A stretch of DNA of 64,000 nucleotides from Prosthecobacter sp. (GCA_019186985.1 JABARQ010000015.1:93196-157195); one strand, 5' to 3'; shown: positions 35,101 through 43,766, numbered from the stretch's first letter. Notes: generated by a model not told the origin, from the letters alone. Numbers and translations: made by a program.

Positions 35101-36872
35101 TGGCAGCCATACAGCCAGCCATCCGGCCCCCAGATGAAGCTGTTCAGCGTTTCATGCGTGTCCTGGGTGCCCCAGCCGTCGAGGAGGGCGTAGGCTTTAA
35201 AAGAGAGCCCAGGGACCTGAGTGAAGCCTTTGTCCGACAGGTCGGACTTGTCGGACGCGCCCGACGGATCAGCGCGGTCATCGTGATCGAGATCAGGAAT
35301 GAACATCAAATACGGCGCGGCGCCCACCCAGACGCCGCCGAAGCCCAGTTCGATGCCGCTGACGAGGTTCAGCCCTTCGCAAAAAATCTTCTTCGTCTCA
35401 AAAGTGCCGTCATCGTCCTTGTCTTCGAGGATCTTGATGCGGTCCTGGCCCTTGCCGACTTCACGCGGCTGCGGGTAGCTGTTGCCTTCCACCACCCAGA
35501 TGCGGCCGCGCTCGTCGAAGGTGAAGGCCATCGGCTGCACGAGATCCGGCTCAGCCGCAATCAACTCGGCCTTGAAGCCGCCGGGGAGCTGCATCGACTT
35601 CAACGCCTCGGCGGGAGACTGGCCTTTGGCATATTCGGCCTGGGGCTTGAGCGCGGGGCCGTAGAGCTTCTTCGGCGTGCGGTCGGCGGTGGTGTCCTTC
35701 CGCTCCTGCGTGAGCATGAAGACGCCCGCCTTGTTGCCGACGACGATGTCGGGCAGCTGGTCGCCGTTCACATCACCGACCTGCACATCGACGCCGACAC
35801 CGGTGTTTGAATCGATGAGGTGCGGGACAAAGTCGACGCCGCCCCTGCCATCGCGCTTCGTCTGACACCAGTAGATGACGCGATGGCCGCGCTCGTCAGG
35901 ATCATGCCCGTTGTGCGCCCAGTAGCGCTTGCCGGTGACGATGTCCTGGATGCCGTCGCCGTCGATGTCCGCGAGGTGCGCGGCATGAGGCTGGGAAAAG
36001 ACGATGCCGTAGTCGTTGTCCTGCGGCTGCTCGCTGGCGAGCATCACCCGTTTCCAAGTCGGTTGATCCGCAGATTGAGCCGATTTCACGGATTGGAGGA
36101 ATACGGAGACGCCGTAGCGGTGCGCGGCGAGGGCGGTGAAGACATCGTTCGTGCCGTTGCCGTCGAAGTCATACGCAAACATCTGAGCGCCACCGCCGAC
36201 TCCGGCGGCAAAGTTGTGCTGCGTCCATTTGTCGGAGCCGTTGCTTTCCCACCAACGGCGCGCCTCGAGCAGGTCCGGCTTTCCATCGCCATTCACATCA
36301 CCGACGCCGAGGCCGTGGGTGAACTTGGCCACCTTCATGTCATCGGTGACAGCGACAAAGGGCCATTTTTCGGCCGGTTTGGCCCAGTTCGGGGCGAACC
36401 AGCCGAATCTGCCGCCCGTGCTGCACACGATCTCCGGCCTGCCGTCGCCAGTGATGTCAGTGAAGACGGGCGACTCGTTGTCCACCACGTCGGCGACGAC
36501 GTGCATGGGCCACGGCTTGTCGTCGTGGGTGCCGGGATTGAGGTAAAGCCGCGCCTCCTTGCCGGGGAAACCGAGGATCAGGATGTCGTTCCGCTTGTCC
36601 GTGTCGAAGTCGTGGACGTAGGCGAAGAAGTTGTCCGAGTAGCCATTGATGCTGAAAACCTTCGGCTCGTAGTAGGAGTGCCTCTTCTCAAAGGCAGGCC
36701 CCTCCCACCAGAACGGACCTGCGACGACGTCGGCCTTTCCATCACCGTTGATGTCGCCGATGGCGGCGCCTTCGGAATAGAAGTCGCCGTGAAGCTGCTG
36801 ACGCTTCCAGGTGATCTGAGTGGCGGCCTGCAGGCCGGAGGCTGCAAGGAGGGCTAGGGCGAGCGTTTTCAT
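32181..36872 (-). CDS. PVC-type CxxCH protein: FG-GAP/propeller, HEAT-like and haem domains
   Basis: 1563 residues from the ATG at 36872, which opens a signal peptide (MKTLALALLAASGLQA). Residues ~20-400: FG-GAP/VCBS-like repeats with DINGDGKAD, DVNGDGKPD, DIDGDGIQD calcium-loop motifs. ~430-850: the membrane-bound-dehydrogenase-type propeller common in Planctomycetota and Verrucomicrobiota (GFKAELIAAEPDLVQPMAF, RIWVVEGNSYPQP, WGPDGWLYGCHG). ~880-1250: alpha-helical HEAT-like repeats. ~1270-1410: haem-binding domain with CGACH (C1288, C1291, H1292). The C terminus is a ligand-binding-like beta domain (KYTLYGALTMARDYGVVSITLDGRP). The domain set implies periplasmic electron transfer tied to oxidation of an unknown, perhaps carbohydrate, substrate. 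It is convergent with ftsZ. Confidence 0.88.
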   Translation of the reverse strand: MKTLALALLAASGLQAATQITWKRQQLHGDFYSEGAAIGDINGDGKADVVAGPFWWEGPAFEKRHSYYEPKVFSINGYSDNFFAYVHDFDTDKRNDILILGFPGKEARLYLNPGTHDDKPWPMHVVADVVDNESPVFTDITGDGRPEIVCSTGGRFGWFAPNWAKPAEKWPFVAVTDDMKVAKFTHGLGVGDVNGDGKPDLLEARRWWESNGSDKWTQHNFAAGVGGGAQMFAYDFDGNGTNDVFTALAAHRYGVSVFLQSVKSAQSADQPTWKRVMLASEQPQDNDYGIVFSQPHAAHLADIDGDGIQDIVTGKRYWAHNGHDPDERGHRVIYWCQTKRDGRGGVDFVPHLIDSNTGVGVDVQVGDVNGDQLPDIVVGNKAGVFMLTQERKDTTADRTPKKLYGPALKPQAEYAKGQSPAEALKSMQLPGGFKAELIAAEPDLVQPMAFTFDERGRIWVVEGNSYPQPREVGKGQDRIKILEDKDDDGTFETKKIFCEGLNLVSGIELGFGGVWVGAAPYLMFIPDLDHDDRADPSGASDKSDLSDKGFTQVPGLSFKAYALLDGWGTQDTHETLNSFIWGPDGWLYGCHGVFTHSRVGRPGTPDEKREPINAGIWRYHPVRHEFEVFAHGTSNPWGLDYDQHGEWFVTACVIPHLYHIVPGGRYHRQAGQHFNAYTYEDIKTIADHAHYAGNPRPDVTFDKTTGAGVMNNDTNALGGGHAHCGLAIYQSSLFPPTYRNQLLFGNLHGHRLVANYTDPHASTYIGRHAADFLRANDMHFIPVTQKVGPDGALYVSDWSDQQICHRGSGAVEHWDRSNGRLYRISYDGWKPWKGDFAKESDEALAKLAVQTENEWESRMARRVLMEKSINRKSAVTYVPEMLQPISSAGAIRYMWLAASQTRSSYLQSSSFDGKHDERLVAQTVRLAASDGDFADTDLRVLSEAAQRHSSPIVRRELASALQRLPIDQRKDLATALLKHGEDKDDPMIPLLIWYGIEPVVAADPAAGMQLAKVSKMPKVTGFIYRRLSSDDAGRTSLLKLAAETPDAGLKIDLLNAVVQAARNGHQVTKPDGWAEMRQKVAAALAKPHPDAAKAADTLLELEASMGIETALATYRDLLASASARTSERENALNVLLQAKDAATAKTLLQIVSGEAPASLRRKAIQALASLKDAETPRILGAALPKLSANELPDAVNTLASTQEGAKALLKAVEAKDVPATALSPFLVRQLTAFDDAEINALIKSAWGDVNAPKAGLAERTKKYRDLLTPAALAKGDLAKGKMLFMATCGACHRLFGEGQNVGPDITGSNRADLNYLLENVLDPNAVIGKAYQLNLFTMKDGRVMSGVIKEENPAAVKIAMMGGVEFTLPQADIAKREVSKLSTMPEGLFDALPPESVIDLVKYLQSGSTGGGAKGPAKTVEGALEGETLKVLEITGGSVKKQGMGGFGSDWSGGAQLWWAGGKPDQKLTLAIPVKAAGKYTLYGALTMARDYGVVSITLDGRPVASSFDGFNTPKVIHTGEKEWGSHELSAGEHRLTFTLAPPNPDALPSNMVGLDYVRLEKR
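33589..33629. repeat. Perfect 12-bp inverted repeat inside the PVC cytochrome gene
   Basis: The arms GCGGCTTTAGCC (33589-33600) and GGCTAAAGCCGC (33618-33629) are perfect reverse complements with 17 bases between. They encode AALAKPHPDAAKAA, so the repeat fits an Ala/Lys-rich coding stretch and keeps the frame. It may simply reflect the Ala-Lys-Ala coding or be a captured palindromic element. Confidence 0.6.
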
Positions 36873-36959
36873 GGCTGGACGGAGGACAACGTTACCAGAC
36901 CCGGCCCGCATCGGACAAGGTTTTGGGAGAATCGGACGCCGCCCCGCCGCCGGGCCGGC

Positions 36960-37409
36960 CTACTTTTTCGCCGCCTCAGGCCTGCATTTGCAGATCCACT
37001 CGGGCGACTGGCACTCCTCGCAGGTTGCCGTGTTGTATTCAAACCGGGCTGTCACGGCTTTCTCGTCCGGGCTGTTCCTGAACTGCAGGATCAGCCATTC
37101 CCCCGGTTTCACGGAGGGCAGCACGAAGCCCCGGGCGTCCCGGCCAACCTCCAGCTTCCGGGGCGCCTCACGGTCACCGGTGGTCGCCGTCAATTTTTGT
37201 TCGGCCAGCGCCAGGGGCTTCATGTCCTTGTCGAGAAGGGCGATGTGGAACCTGTCATCCTTCACGGTGAGTTCGCCATGCAGGGTTTCATTCTTGCTGA
37301 ATTCAAGGATGCGCCCGCCGTTGGGCCCGAGTTCAACGCCCTCGTGGGCGAAGGACAGGGAGGCGAGAAGGCTGAGGCAGAGGAGGTGGAGTCGGTTGGT
37401 TGGTTTCAT
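36960..37409 (-). CDS. Secreted protein with C-terminal Cys cluster, metal-efflux operon
   Basis: 149 residues. The ATG at 37409 overlaps the stop of the RND pump gene (ATGA), so translation is likely coupled; the longer open frame upstream is a shadow of that gene. Signal peptide ~1-21, then HEGVELGPNGGRILEF, a beta-rich centre, and a tail with four cysteines, CEECQSPEWICKC (C130, C133, C140, C142). The GPNGG segment recalls the start of periplasmic metal-efflux adaptor domains. The Cys pattern suggests binding of a soft metal ion in the periplasm. It is the last gene of the efflux operon. Function inferred from context only. Confidence 0.8.
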   Translation of the reverse strand: MKPTNRLHLLCLSLLASLSFAHEGVELGPNGGRILEFSKNETLHGELTVKDDRFHIALLDKDMKPLALAEQKLTATTGDREAPRKLEVGRDARGFVLPSVKPGEWLILQFRNSPDEKAVTARFEYNTATCEECQSPEWICKCRPEAAKK

Positions 37410-40400
37410 GGGTGGGTTTGCTGGATGGACTTGAACGCGGCCTTCCGGCCAAAGTGGTAGAACACGGCGGGGGTGATGAGCAGGTCGAGCAGGGTCGAGG
37501 ACACCAGCCCGCCCGCGATGACGACCGCCACGGGATGCAGGATCTCCTTGCCCGGCTGGCCGGCGGCGAGCACGAGCGGCACGACGGCGATGCCTGCGCT
37601 GAGCGCGGTCATGAGCACCGGCACAAGCCTTTCCAGCGTGCCGCGCTCCACCATCTGCCAGGTGAACGGCTCCCCGTCCTCGCGCATGAGATGAAGGTAA
37701 TGGCTGATCATCATGATGCCGTTCCGGGCCGCCACGCCGCCGACGGCGATGAAGCCGACCAGTGTGGCGATGCTGATGTTGCCGATCATGAGCCAGGTCA
37801 GCGTCAGGCCGCCCATGACCGCCAGCGGGATGTTGAGAAGGACCATCAGGGCAAGGCGCAGGCTGCGGAAGCATCCGTAGAGCAGCAGGGTGACCACGAC
37901 CAGCACCAGGGCCGAGTGCAGCGCGATGCGCCGCGAAGCCTGCTCCTGGGCACGCGCCTCGCCCTCGATGCTGAGGTGATAGCCCGCTGGCAGCTCAAGC
38001 CTTTCCTTCAGGGCCTTCTCAAGCTTCTCCACCAGGCCGGAGACATCACGCGTGGAGGTGTTCATGGCCACCACCACACGACGCTGGGTGTTTTCACGGT
38101 TGATGACGTTCGGCCCCTGGGCCTCCCGCACATCCGCGACAAGCTCAAGGGGGATGCGCCTGCCTCCGGAAACCTCCACCGGCAGCTCGCGCAGCTTCTG
38201 CGGGTCGTTGCGCGCCTCCTCAGGCAGGCGCAGCACAAGATCCACCGGCCGCTGGCCGTCACGAAGCTCTGCAAGCGTCCTGCCCCCGACCAGCGCACTC
38301 ACCTGCCTGTTGACCTCCGCCGGCTGCACGCCGTGGGCCAGGGCCCGCTCACGGTCCACCTCGATGCGCAGCTGGGGAATGGGCACCTGGGGCTCCATCA
38401 TCACGTCGGCCAAACCAGGCATGCTTTCAGCGATCTGCGCAGTCCTTTCCCCAAGACTGCGCAGCACCGCGAGGTCCGGCCCGAACACCTTCACGGCCAC
38501 CTTGGCCGAAACGCCGCTGAGCATGTGGGAAAGCCGGTGCCCGATGGGCTGGCCGACGCTGGCATAGGTGCCTGGCAGCGTCCCCAGCAGCCTGCGGATC
38601 TCGGCAAACACCTCCTGCCTCGGGCGTCCGCCTTCCTTGAACTCCACATCAAGCTCGTTGACGCTCACCGGCATCACATGGTCGTCCCGCTCGGCACGTC
38701 CTGCGCGCCTGCCGATGCTCCGGATCTCCGGCACCTGCCGCAGCAGCCTGACGGCGGCCTCGCCAACCTCGTTGGACCAGGCCAGCGAACTCCCCGGCGG
38801 CCCAACCAATGAGAGGGTGGCGCTGCCCTCGTTGAACGCGGGCAAAAACTCCCTGCCCATGCCCGGCGCCAGCAGCAGCGAGGCGATCAGCGCCATGCCG
38901 GACAGGCCGAGCACCAGCATCGGCTGGGCCCTGGCAAACCGCAGGAACGTGCGTGATGCCAGCCACTTCAGGGCCCGCACCAGGACAGGGTCCCGATGCC
39001 CGCCCGAGGGGCCCTTCGGCTTCAAAAGGACTGAGCACAGCACGGGTATCACCGTGAGGCTGACCAGAAAGGAGGCTGCCATGCTGGTGATCGTGGCGAT
39101 GGCGATGGGCATGAACAGCCTGCCCTCCAGTCCCTCAAGCGCCATCAGCGGCGTGAAGACCAGGATGATGAGGAGCGTGGCGTAAAGGATGGAGCCGCGC
39201 ACCTCGCTGGAGGCGGAGGCGATGACCTCAAGATGATGCGGCCTTTCCGCAGGCCCGGAGGACGCATCCATGCGGACGGGTTCGCCCGCGCCACGAAGAC
39301 GTCGCCAGACGTTCTCGACATCCACGATCGCATCATCCACCACCATGCCGATCGCCACGGCCAGGCCGCCGAGAGTCATGCTGTTGACGCTGATCCCGAA
39401 GAGCTGGAAGATCAGAACCGTGACGGCAAACGACAACGGGATGGCCGTCAGCGTGATGAAGGTGGTGCGCAGGTTCAGCAGGAACAGCAGCAGCACGACG
39501 GCCACCATCACCGCACCGTCACGAATGGCCTCCTGCAGGTTGTGGATGGCATTTTCGATGAAGTCCCCCTGCCGGAACAGCACCTCCAGGCTGACATCGG
39601 CCGGCAGCGTCGGCTGGAGTTCCTTCAGCGCCGTCTCGACGGCCCCGGTGAGCTTGAGAGTGTCAAAGCCCGGACCCTTGTCGATGCTGAGGATGACGCC
39701 CATCCTGCCGTTCACGCTCGCGTCACCACGCATCGGCTGCACGCCTTCGCCCAGCACCGCCACGTCACTCAGCAGCACCGGCCTGTCATCGAGCGTCTTC
39801 ACCACCGTCCTTTCAAGCGCATGAAGGCTGGTGGTCATGGCCAGGTTGCGCACCATGACCTCGCGAGCCCCTCCTTGAAGATAACCGCTGGTCGTGTTCC
39901 CCGCCGCCGCTGACACCGCCTTCTCAAGCTCGTCCAAGGTGACGCCAAAGGCGGTCATTCGGGCGATGTCTGGACGCACCTGCAGCTGCCTCACTCCGCC
40001 GCCAATCGTCAGAACTTCGGAAACACCCGGAATGCTCTGCAGCCGGCGGCGCAGGGTCCAGTCGGCGAGGCTGCGCAGCTCCATGGGTGAATGACTGCCG
40101 TCCGTGCTGTGAACACCGACCAGCAGCACCTCGCCCATCAGCGAGGAAACCGGAGTCAGTCCTGGCCTGGCGGTTTCCGGAAGGCTGCCCAGAACGCCCT
40201 GAAGGCGCTCCTGCACCAGCTGGCGCGCCCGGTAGATGTCGGCGTTCCATTGAAACTCAACAAAGATCAGGGACAGGCCGACATCAGAACTGGAGCGCAG
40301 GCGGTCGATGCCGGACACGCCCTGCACCGCTGATTCAATGGGCTGGGTCACCAGCGCCTCCACCTCCTCGGGAGCAAGGCCCGGAGCCTCGGTCAGGATC

Positions 40401-40543
40401 GTGACCGTGGGCTTGGTCATGTCCGGAAGCACCTCGACCGGCAGCCGCAGGACGGCCTGCAGCCCGAGCACCACCACCAGCAGCGCCGCGGCGACGACCA
40501 GCGGACGATGCGCCAGGGAGGATCGGATCAGGATGTTCAACAT
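37406..40543 (-). CDS. Heavy-metal RND efflux pump, inner-membrane component (CzcA/CusA family)
   Basis: 1045 residues from the ATG at 40543. Typical heavy-metal-efflux RND architecture: N-terminal helix (LAHRPLVVAAALLVVVLGLQAV), porter domains with VEVLPDMTKPTVTI and FVEFQWNADIYRARQLV, and the TM4 segment GGLAVAIGMVVDDAIVDVENVWRRL with acidic residues for proton coupling, and a second half with IALHSALVLVVVTLLLYGCF and GFIAVGGVAARNGIMMISHY. It would export divalent or monovalent metal ions across the envelope with the adaptor and TolC protein encoded upstream. Which metal is not clear; the TM4 sequence does not match the best-known Czc or Cus versions exactly. Start lies 4 bases after the adaptor stop. 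Confidence 0.92.
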   Translation of the reverse strand: MLNILIRSSLAHRPLVVAAALLVVVLGLQAVLRLPVEVLPDMTKPTVTILTEAPGLAPEEVEALVTQPIESAVQGVSGIDRLRSSSDVGLSLIFVEFQWNADIYRARQLVQERLQGVLGSLPETARPGLTPVSSLMGEVLLVGVHSTDGSHSPMELRSLADWTLRRRLQSIPGVSEVLTIGGGVRQLQVRPDIARMTAFGVTLDELEKAVSAAAGNTTSGYLQGGAREVMVRNLAMTTSLHALERTVVKTLDDRPVLLSDVAVLGEGVQPMRGDASVNGRMGVILSIDKGPGFDTLKLTGAVETALKELQPTLPADVSLEVLFRQGDFIENAIHNLQEAIRDGAVMVAVVLLLFLLNLRTTFITLTAIPLSFAVTVLIFQLFGISVNSMTLGGLAVAIGMVVDDAIVDVENVWRRLRGAGEPVRMDASSGPAERPHHLEVIASASSEVRGSILYATLLIILVFTPLMALEGLEGRLFMPIAIATITSMAASFLVSLTVIPVLCSVLLKPKGPSGGHRDPVLVRALKWLASRTFLRFARAQPMLVLGLSGMALIASLLLAPGMGREFLPAFNEGSATLSLVGPPGSSLAWSNEVGEAAVRLLRQVPEIRSIGRRAGRAERDDHVMPVSVNELDVEFKEGGRPRQEVFAEIRRLLGTLPGTYASVGQPIGHRLSHMLSGVSAKVAVKVFGPDLAVLRSLGERTAQIAESMPGLADVMMEPQVPIPQLRIEVDRERALAHGVQPAEVNRQVSALVGGRTLAELRDGQRPVDLVLRLPEEARNDPQKLRELPVEVSGGRRIPLELVADVREAQGPNVINRENTQRRVVVAMNTSTRDVSGLVEKLEKALKERLELPAGYHLSIEGEARAQEQASRRIALHSALVLVVVTLLLYGCFRSLRLALMVLLNIPLAVMGGLTLTWLMIGNISIATLVGFIAVGGVAARNGIMMISHYLHLMREDGEPFTWQMVERGTLERLVPVLMTALSAGIAVVPLVLAAGQPGKEILHPVAVVIAGGLVSSTLLDLLITPAVFYHFGRKAAFKSIQQTHP

Positions 40544-40547
40544 GGGA

Positions 40548-41663
40548 TCATGCGGCGGGGGCTTTGCGGATCGTGAAGGTCGCGGCCAGCAGAACGAGCA
40601 GAAGGCCGGTGCTGGCGGCAAAGAAGACCGTCAGGGAGTTCCAGCGCCCGTCCTCATGACCAGGCCCTTCGCGACCTTCCCCGTGCTCGTGTTCATGCCC
40701 GTCGCCAGCCCCCCTGGCCTTCTCGCTGCCGTCCTCATTGTGGGCATGGCCGTGCGCGGCGTCCATGGCCGCCTTGAGGGAGACGTTGCCCCGGCCTGCA
40801 TAGGCCAGCGCATGGGCGCCCCGGGTGACCACCTCGTCGCCCGGCAGCAGGCCCTTGATGATCTCGACAGACCGGTCGTTCTCCGCCCCGGTCACGACGG
40901 GCACCCTGACAAAGGCGTTTTCCAGCTCGTAATCCCTGACGAACAAAAAGCGTGACCCGGCATCACCCTGCACCGCGGACCTCGGAACGCTGTTCACGCC
41001 CTCCCTTTCCGAAACCACGATGGCAAACTCGGCGCGCACCCCGGGACGGAGTTCGAGCTTTTCGTTAGGCAGGTGAAAGGCCGCCTCCACGGCTCCGGCC
41101 TTCTCGTCAGCATAGACCCCAAGGTGAGCGAGCTTCGCCTCCAGCACCCTGCCGGGCTGCGTCGCGGCCCGGATCCTGGCCTTCTGCCCGACCGCCAGCC
41201 TGCCCGCCGCATGCTGCGGCACCGAGGCGCCCGCCTCGATCATGGTCAGGTCGACAATCTCCATCAGCACCTGGTCGGGATGCACCGGCTGGCCGACGGC
41301 GACGTCCACCCTGGCCACCAGCCCGCTCATGGGTGAAGGCAGCATCACCGTGGGCGGCGGGTCGCCCGGCTGGCGGCTTTCCACCCACATCAGCTCGTCG
41401 CCCTCCTCCACCTTCTGATGAGGCAGCACGAGCACGGAAAAGGCGCGCCCGGGAATGCGGCTGCTGACCACCGCCCGCCTGCCTGGGAGCACCTCCAGCC
41501 TGCCAAGAGCGAAGACAGTCTCCTCAAAGGAGCCCTCCTCGGCCTCGGCGGTTTCAATGCCGAGGCTCTTGACCGACGCCGCCTCCAGGATGACGCGTTC
41601 AGGCTCGGCGGCATGGACGGCCGCCATCAACATCCACAACAAAAAGGGAACCGGGTGCTTCAT
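40548..41663 (-). CDS. Periplasmic adaptor of RND pump with His-rich tail and C-terminal membrane helix
   Basis: 371 residues. A signal peptide (MKHPVPFLLWMLMAAVHA) is followed by membrane-fusion-protein domains (VLPGRRAVVSSRIPGRAF, the barrel-sandwich part SPMSGLVARVDVAVGQPVHPDQ, and LRPGVRAEFAIVVSEREGVNSVPRSAVQ). Unusually the C terminus has a His/Glu/Gly-rich stretch (~300-340; HGHAHNEDG..., DGHEHEHGEG) and then a predicted membrane helix (LTVFFAASTGLLLVLLAATF). The His stretch could bind metal. It lies between DUF3147 and the RND gene with gaps of 6 and 4 bases. Confidence 0.88.
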   Translation of the reverse strand: MKHPVPFLLWMLMAAVHAAEPERVILEAASVKSLGIETAEAEEGSFEETVFALGRLEVLPGRRAVVSSRIPGRAFSVLVLPHQKVEEGDELMWVESRQPGDPPPTVMLPSPMSGLVARVDVAVGQPVHPDQVLMEIVDLTMIEAGASVPQHAAGRLAVGQKARIRAATQPGRVLEAKLAHLGVYADEKAGAVEAAFHLPNEKLELRPGVRAEFAIVVSEREGVNSVPRSAVQGDAGSRFLFVRDYELENAFVRVPVVTGAENDRSVEIIKGLLPGDEVVTRGAHALAYAGRGNVSLKAAMDAAHGHAHNEDGSEKARGAGDGHEHEHGEGREGPGHEDGRWNSLTVFFAASTGLLLVLLAATFTIRKAPAA

Positions 41664-41669
41664 GAGGGT

Positions 41670-42020
41670 TCAGAGTTCGACGCCCGTCTTCTTCAGCAGC
41701 GCCATGGTGAGAAAATAGAGGATGACCGTGAGCAGGATCCCCGCCCCAAAGGCGGGCCAGAAACCGCCAAGCTTCCGGATCAGCCAGGGCATGAGGAGGA
41801 ACATCGGCAGCGTCGGCAGAACGAACCAGAAGGTGCCGAAGGCATGACGGCCGATGAGCGCCGAGTCCCTGGTCTCGGCATACAGCCAGATGAAGGCCAG
41901 CAGGGAGGTCAGCGGCAGCGAGTGAATGATGCTGGCCGCCGCGTTGTTGCGCTTGGCGATTTCGGTGACGGCGACGATCACGCCGGCGGAAAGGAAAAGC
42001 TTGAGAAGGTAGTAGGCCAT
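41670..42020 (-). CDS. DUF3147 family membrane protein
   Basis: 116 residues with four predicted membrane segments (LLKLFLSAGVIVAVTEIA; SLPLTSLLAFIWLYAE; TFWFVLPTLPMFLLMPWLI; AFGAGILLTVILYFLTMALL). The pattern matches DUF3147, small proteins often encoded with CzcCBA-type pumps. Its role is unknown, perhaps assisting or modulating the pump. It sits between the TolC-family gene and the adaptor gene. Confidence 0.82.
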   Translation of the reverse strand: MAYYLLKLFLSAGVIVAVTEIAKRNNAAASIIHSLPLTSLLAFIWLYAETRDSALIGRHAFGTFWFVLPTLPMFLLMPWLIRKLGGFWPAFGAGILLTVILYFLTMALLKKTGVEL

Positions 42021-42043
42021 GAGGATGGAAGGGCTTGTCGTGT

Positions 42044-43252
42044 TTAATGCTGGGCGGTGGCGGATTCGTAGCGGATGCGGGCCAGGTGAAAGTCACGCGC
42101 GGCATCCAGCGCCCCGGCCTCCAGCTCCAGCCGCTGGTCGCGCGCCCTGAGGACCGTGAGCAGGTCCGCCTGGCCGGACTCGTAGGCCTTTTCCAGCCTG
42201 CTGGTCTGCTCGATGACCAGAGGCAGGAGCTGGTCGCGTGTTTCGCGGAGCAGGGCCGCGCTTGCCTCCATCTCCCGGCGTGCGGTGTCGGCCTCCCCGC
42301 TGATCTGCGCGGCCAGCGCCTCCTTCTCCAGGCGCGCACGTTCCGCACCTGCGGCCTTCTCGGCGATCTCTCCCTGGCTGCGGTTCCAGAGCGGCAGCGG
42401 GATGGAGACACGAAAACCGACGAAGCCGGTGCGCTCCGTACGGCCCGGGGCCGTGTCCTGCTGTTCACGGGAGGCAAAGAAGCCCGCCGACATGTCCTGC
42501 CACCTTCGCGCCCTGGCCAGCTCGGCCTCAGTCCTTGCAGCCTCGGTTCTTGCCTGGGCAAGCAGATAGTCGGGCCGCCCCGTCCACGAACCGGGCGCAG
42601 GCAGCGCGACTGCGGCAAGGTCACCAGTCAGCGTCAGCGACTCCCCGGCGCCGATGCCGAGCATCGGCTTGAGCGCGCCACGAAGCCCCAGCGTCTCCAC
42701 CTCGATCTTCCTCGTTTCTAGCAGCAGACGCTGAAGGTCCGTCTGGGCCTGCGCGGAATCCAGCGAGGACACCTCGCCGGCGGCGGCCCGGCTTTTGGCA
42801 AACTCCGCAAGCTTGCGTGCCAGCTCCATCTGGCGGCGATGCAGCCCTAGATGCTGTTCGAGCGCCAGCAGCTTCACCGCCAGGGACCTGGCCTCCGCAA
42901 TGAAGCGTCGCTCCGTGTCCTTCACCTCAAGCTCGGCCGCCTGGACCAGTTGGATGGAAAGCTTCTTCTCCAACGACAGGCGGCGTGTCACGGGAAAGGC
43001 CTGGTCGAAGGAAAAGACCGTGGTGCGCGGACTGGCGCGGCTTTCGTTCTGGAAGCTGGTTTCGAAGGCCGGATTGGGCAGCCTGCCGGCGCCCTGCTGG
43101 CGGCCGCGAGCCTCCTCGATCAACAGGCGCGCCGCCTTGAGCTGAGGATGATGGGATTTCACTCGTGCCGGAACGGACGAATAGCTCAGGGTGACGGCCG
43201 GCGCTGGGCAGACACTGGAAGCAAGGAGGAGGCAAAGAAGGCGCAAGGACAT
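42044..43252 (-). CDS. TolC-family outer-membrane efflux protein (CzcC-like)
   Basis: 402 residues with a signal peptide (MSLRLLCLLLASSVCPAPA). Two TolC/OEP repeats: long helices with the duplicated pattern SHHPQLKAARLLIEEARGRQQGAGRLPNP near the start and PDYLLAQARTEAARTEAELARARRWQDMSAGFFAS in the second half, plus VSIPLPLWNRSQGEI. It forms the outer-membrane channel for the RND pump. The gene is 76 bases downstream of the His/Cys-rich protein and 23 bases upstream of DUF3147. Confidence 0.9.
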   Translation of the reverse strand: MSLRLLCLLLASSVCPAPAVTLSYSSVPARVKSHHPQLKAARLLIEEARGRQQGAGRLPNPAFETSFQNESRASPRTTVFSFDQAFPVTRRLSLEKKLSIQLVQAAELEVKDTERRFIAEARSLAVKLLALEQHLGLHRRQMELARKLAEFAKSRAAAGEVSSLDSAQAQTDLQRLLLETRKIEVETLGLRGALKPMLGIGAGESLTLTGDLAAVALPAPGSWTGRPDYLLAQARTEAARTEAELARARRWQDMSAGFFASREQQDTAPGRTERTGFVGFRVSIPLPLWNRSQGEIAEKAAGAERARLEKEALAAQISGEADTARREMEASAALLRETRDQLLPLVIEQTSRLEKAYESGQADLLTVLRARDQRLELEAGALDAARDFHLARIRYESATAQH

Positions 43253-43328
43253 GAGGATGCGGGTTTGAAGGACGGACAGGCATGACCGGCCGTCGTCATG
43301 GACGGCCAGGAACGGGCGGCCTGCCGGC

Positions 43329-43766
43329 TCAAATCCTCAAAACCACGGCGTGAGAAAGCACGCGCGGCCATTGTCGCATCTCCTCCACGGCAGGCCGGGG
43401 CGGCTTGGCCGGGATGCCTGAAGGCAGCCGGTTCCGCGGAGCTGCGGCAAAGTCAGGCAGGATCTCCACTGGAAGCTCCGCAGGGGCGGAAAGGGTGGAC
43501 ACGGCAAGGGTCTGCGCATCCAGGCCCTCCTTCACCGGCGCATGCTCATGGGTGTCACCCTCGTCATCATGATCCTCATGGGAATGAAGCGGGACATCAT
43601 CATGGTGGCAGCTCGTGCCGTGATGCCCATGGCAGTGGTCGAACATGCTGATGTGACCGGCTCCGGAGCAGTCGCACCAGTAGCCCCGGGTCAGGCCGAA
43701 CACCTGCGCCCAGCCAAGCGCAAGAAGCGCGAAGGCGATGAGGCTGCGGGATGCTTGACGGGGCAT
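43329..43766 (-). CDS. Small secreted His/Cys-rich protein, first gene of the efflux operon
   Basis: 145 residues. A signal peptide (~1-25) is followed by YWCDCSGAGH (C31, C33) and a dense metal-ligand region HCHGHHGTSCHHDD, HSHEDHDDEGDTHEH (C45, C53 and about a dozen His up to residue ~76). The C-terminal half is Pro/Ala-rich. No named family is recognised. Position at the head of the TolC-DUF3147-adaptor-RND-Cys protein run suggests a periplasmic metal chaperone or buffer. Start has one good ATG at 43766, 50 bases after gmhB. Confidence 0.75.
   Translation of the reverse strand: MPRQASRSLIAFALLALGWAQVFGLTRGYWCDCSGAGHISMFDHCHGHHGTSCHHDDVPLHSHEDHDDEGDTHEHAPVKEGLDAQTLAVSTLSAPAELPVEILPDFAAAPRNRLPSGIPAKPPRPAVEEMRQWPRVLSHAVVLRI

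Noticed and set aside
36960-37874. 304-codon version of the Cys-tailed protein
   Set aside because: The upstream part is a shadow of the RND pump gene; the ATG at 37409 with a signal peptide and ATGA overlap is the better start.
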